NCBI GenBank assembly: GCA_003140115.1
Contig: PLIQ01000085.1
Span: 3,578-8,735, forward strand
DNA: 5,158 nucleotides
DNA from: Actinomycetota bacterium
GTDB lineage: Bacteria; Actinomycetota; Actinomycetes; Streptosporangiales; Streptosporangiaceae
Direction of reading: 5' to 3'
Of the stretch, positions 4,635 through 5,158 are shown piece after piece (position 1 is the first letter of the stretch; every line of letters begins with the position of its first letter). Under the pieces are notes generated by a model, which was given only the letters and a program-made list of their open reading frames with translations, was not told where the DNA came from and did no database searches. The translations under genes were made by a program, and so were the position numbers.

Positions 4635-5158
4635 CGTGACTCGGGCACGCCGACCAGCGCGTCGCGCATCACGGCCACCACGTGATCGATGTCTTCGACG
4701 CTGTGCTCGGTGCTCAGGAACCAGGGCTCGATCGGGCTGGGGTGGAAGTAGACGCCCCGTTCCTGGGCCGCGATCTGCATCGCGCGGTGGCCGGCGAAGT
4801 CCATCGCCCGGGCGGCCGCGCGCGGGCCGTCCGACAGGTCCGCGGGCCGCAGCAGCAGCGACACGCCCACCAACGAACCGACCCGGCTGACCATGGCCAG
4901 GCGATTCACGTCGGCGAACATCTCATTCAACTGCTGCTCGAGGTATTCGCAGTGCTGCTCGAGCCGCTCGTAGATCTCAGGGGAACGCTCTATCTTGGCC
5001 AGGTTGGTGGCGACGGCCCGCACCGACAGGTGGTTCCCGGCGTACACCCCGAGGTGCATCGCGCGGTGGTCGGCGAGCATGGCCATCTTGTCGCGGGATC
5101 CGCCGAACGCCGCCACCGGGACGCCGCCGCCCATCACCTTGGAGAGCACGGTCAGGTC
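4631..5158 (-). CDS. Class III PLP aminotransferase, glutamate-1-semialdehyde aminomutase-like, 5' end cut by window edge
   Basis: Only the C-terminal 175 residues are inside the window; about 250 N-terminal residues are missing compared with the usual length of about 430. The fragment opens with DLTVLSKVMGGGVPVAAFGG, the PLP-lysine segment of the glutamate-1-semialdehyde aminomutase family (Schiff-base Lys encoded at 5140-5138). It continues with GVYAGNHLSVRA, matching the family's GT(Y/F)xxNPLxxxA segment, and ends with GVYFHPSPIEPWFLSTEHSVEDIDHVVAVM, a typical C-terminal domain. Two family residues differ: the PLP-phosphate Thr is Val and the following Pro after Asn is His. The family includes true HemL, and also aminotransferase domains that aminate carrier-bound beta-keto acyl chains (iturin/mycosubtilin type). 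The operon with ligase and carrier protein favours a biosynthetic rather than a haem role. The gene ends in TGA overlapping the ligase GTG, indicating cotranscription and coupled translation. Confidence 0.88.
   Translation of the reverse strand, partial: DLTVLSKVMGGGVPVAAFGGSRDKMAMLADHRAMHLGVYAGNHLSVRAVATNLAKIERSPEIYERLEQHCEYLEQQLNEMFADVNRLAMVSRVGSLVGVSLLLRPADLSDGPRAAARAMDFAGHRAMQIAAQERGVYFHPSPIEPWFLSTEHSVEDIDHVVAVMRDALVGVPESR

Noticed and set aside
1..5158. tRNA, rRNA, CRISPR array, insertion sequence
   Set aside because: No cloverleaf-like segments, regular spacer-repeat arrays, transposase motifs or terminal inverted repeats were seen by eye on either strand.

Overview
This is high-GC, actinomycete-type DNA. 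Codon third positions are almost all G or C, GTG is used as a start, and gene packing is tight. It looks like the edge of a specialised-metabolite gene cluster. Identifications rest on protein motifs read by eye, with no database search.

Layout, left to right. Positions 1-1283 (minus) hold a class I DAHP synthase (AroG/AroF/AroH type), the entry enzyme of the shikimate pathway. Its conserved domain ends near position 215, but no in-frame stop occurs before the left edge. That tail contains a long imperfect hairpin (86-143) and short direct repeats, and it does not look like normal coding sequence. Positions 1284-1827 are a 544-bp divergent spacer that is less GC-rich than the genes. It contains repeats, palindromes and possible promoter elements. 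At its right end (about 1740-1826, plus) is a short stretch resembling the C-terminal end of an acyl-CoA dehydrogenase, probably a gene relic. Positions 1828-2841 (plus) encode an LpxL/PatA-family (PF03279-like) acyltransferase. Positions 2834-5158 (minus) are a compact operon read right to left: a class III, glutamate-1-semialdehyde-aminomutase-like aminotransferase (cut by the right edge), a stand-alone AMP-forming acyl ligase/adenylation enzyme, and a discrete acyl carrier protein.

How the genes may work together (inference). The ligase would activate a carboxylic acid as its adenylate and load it on the carrier protein. The PLP enzyme would form or modify an amino group, either on the free acid or on the carrier-bound intermediate. 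The acyltransferase, whose relatives include acyl-ACP users, is a candidate to move the acyl group to an acceptor. The DAHP synthase would raise flux into the shikimate pathway if the product has an aromatic or other chorismate-derived part. The final product cannot be named from this window.

The most notable points are the acyltransferase motif HX4N where the family has HX4(D/E), the 8-bp convergent overlap of the acyltransferase and carrier-protein genes, a class I rather than class II DAHP synthase in actinomycete DNA, its missing stop codon, and the acyl-CoA dehydrogenase relic.
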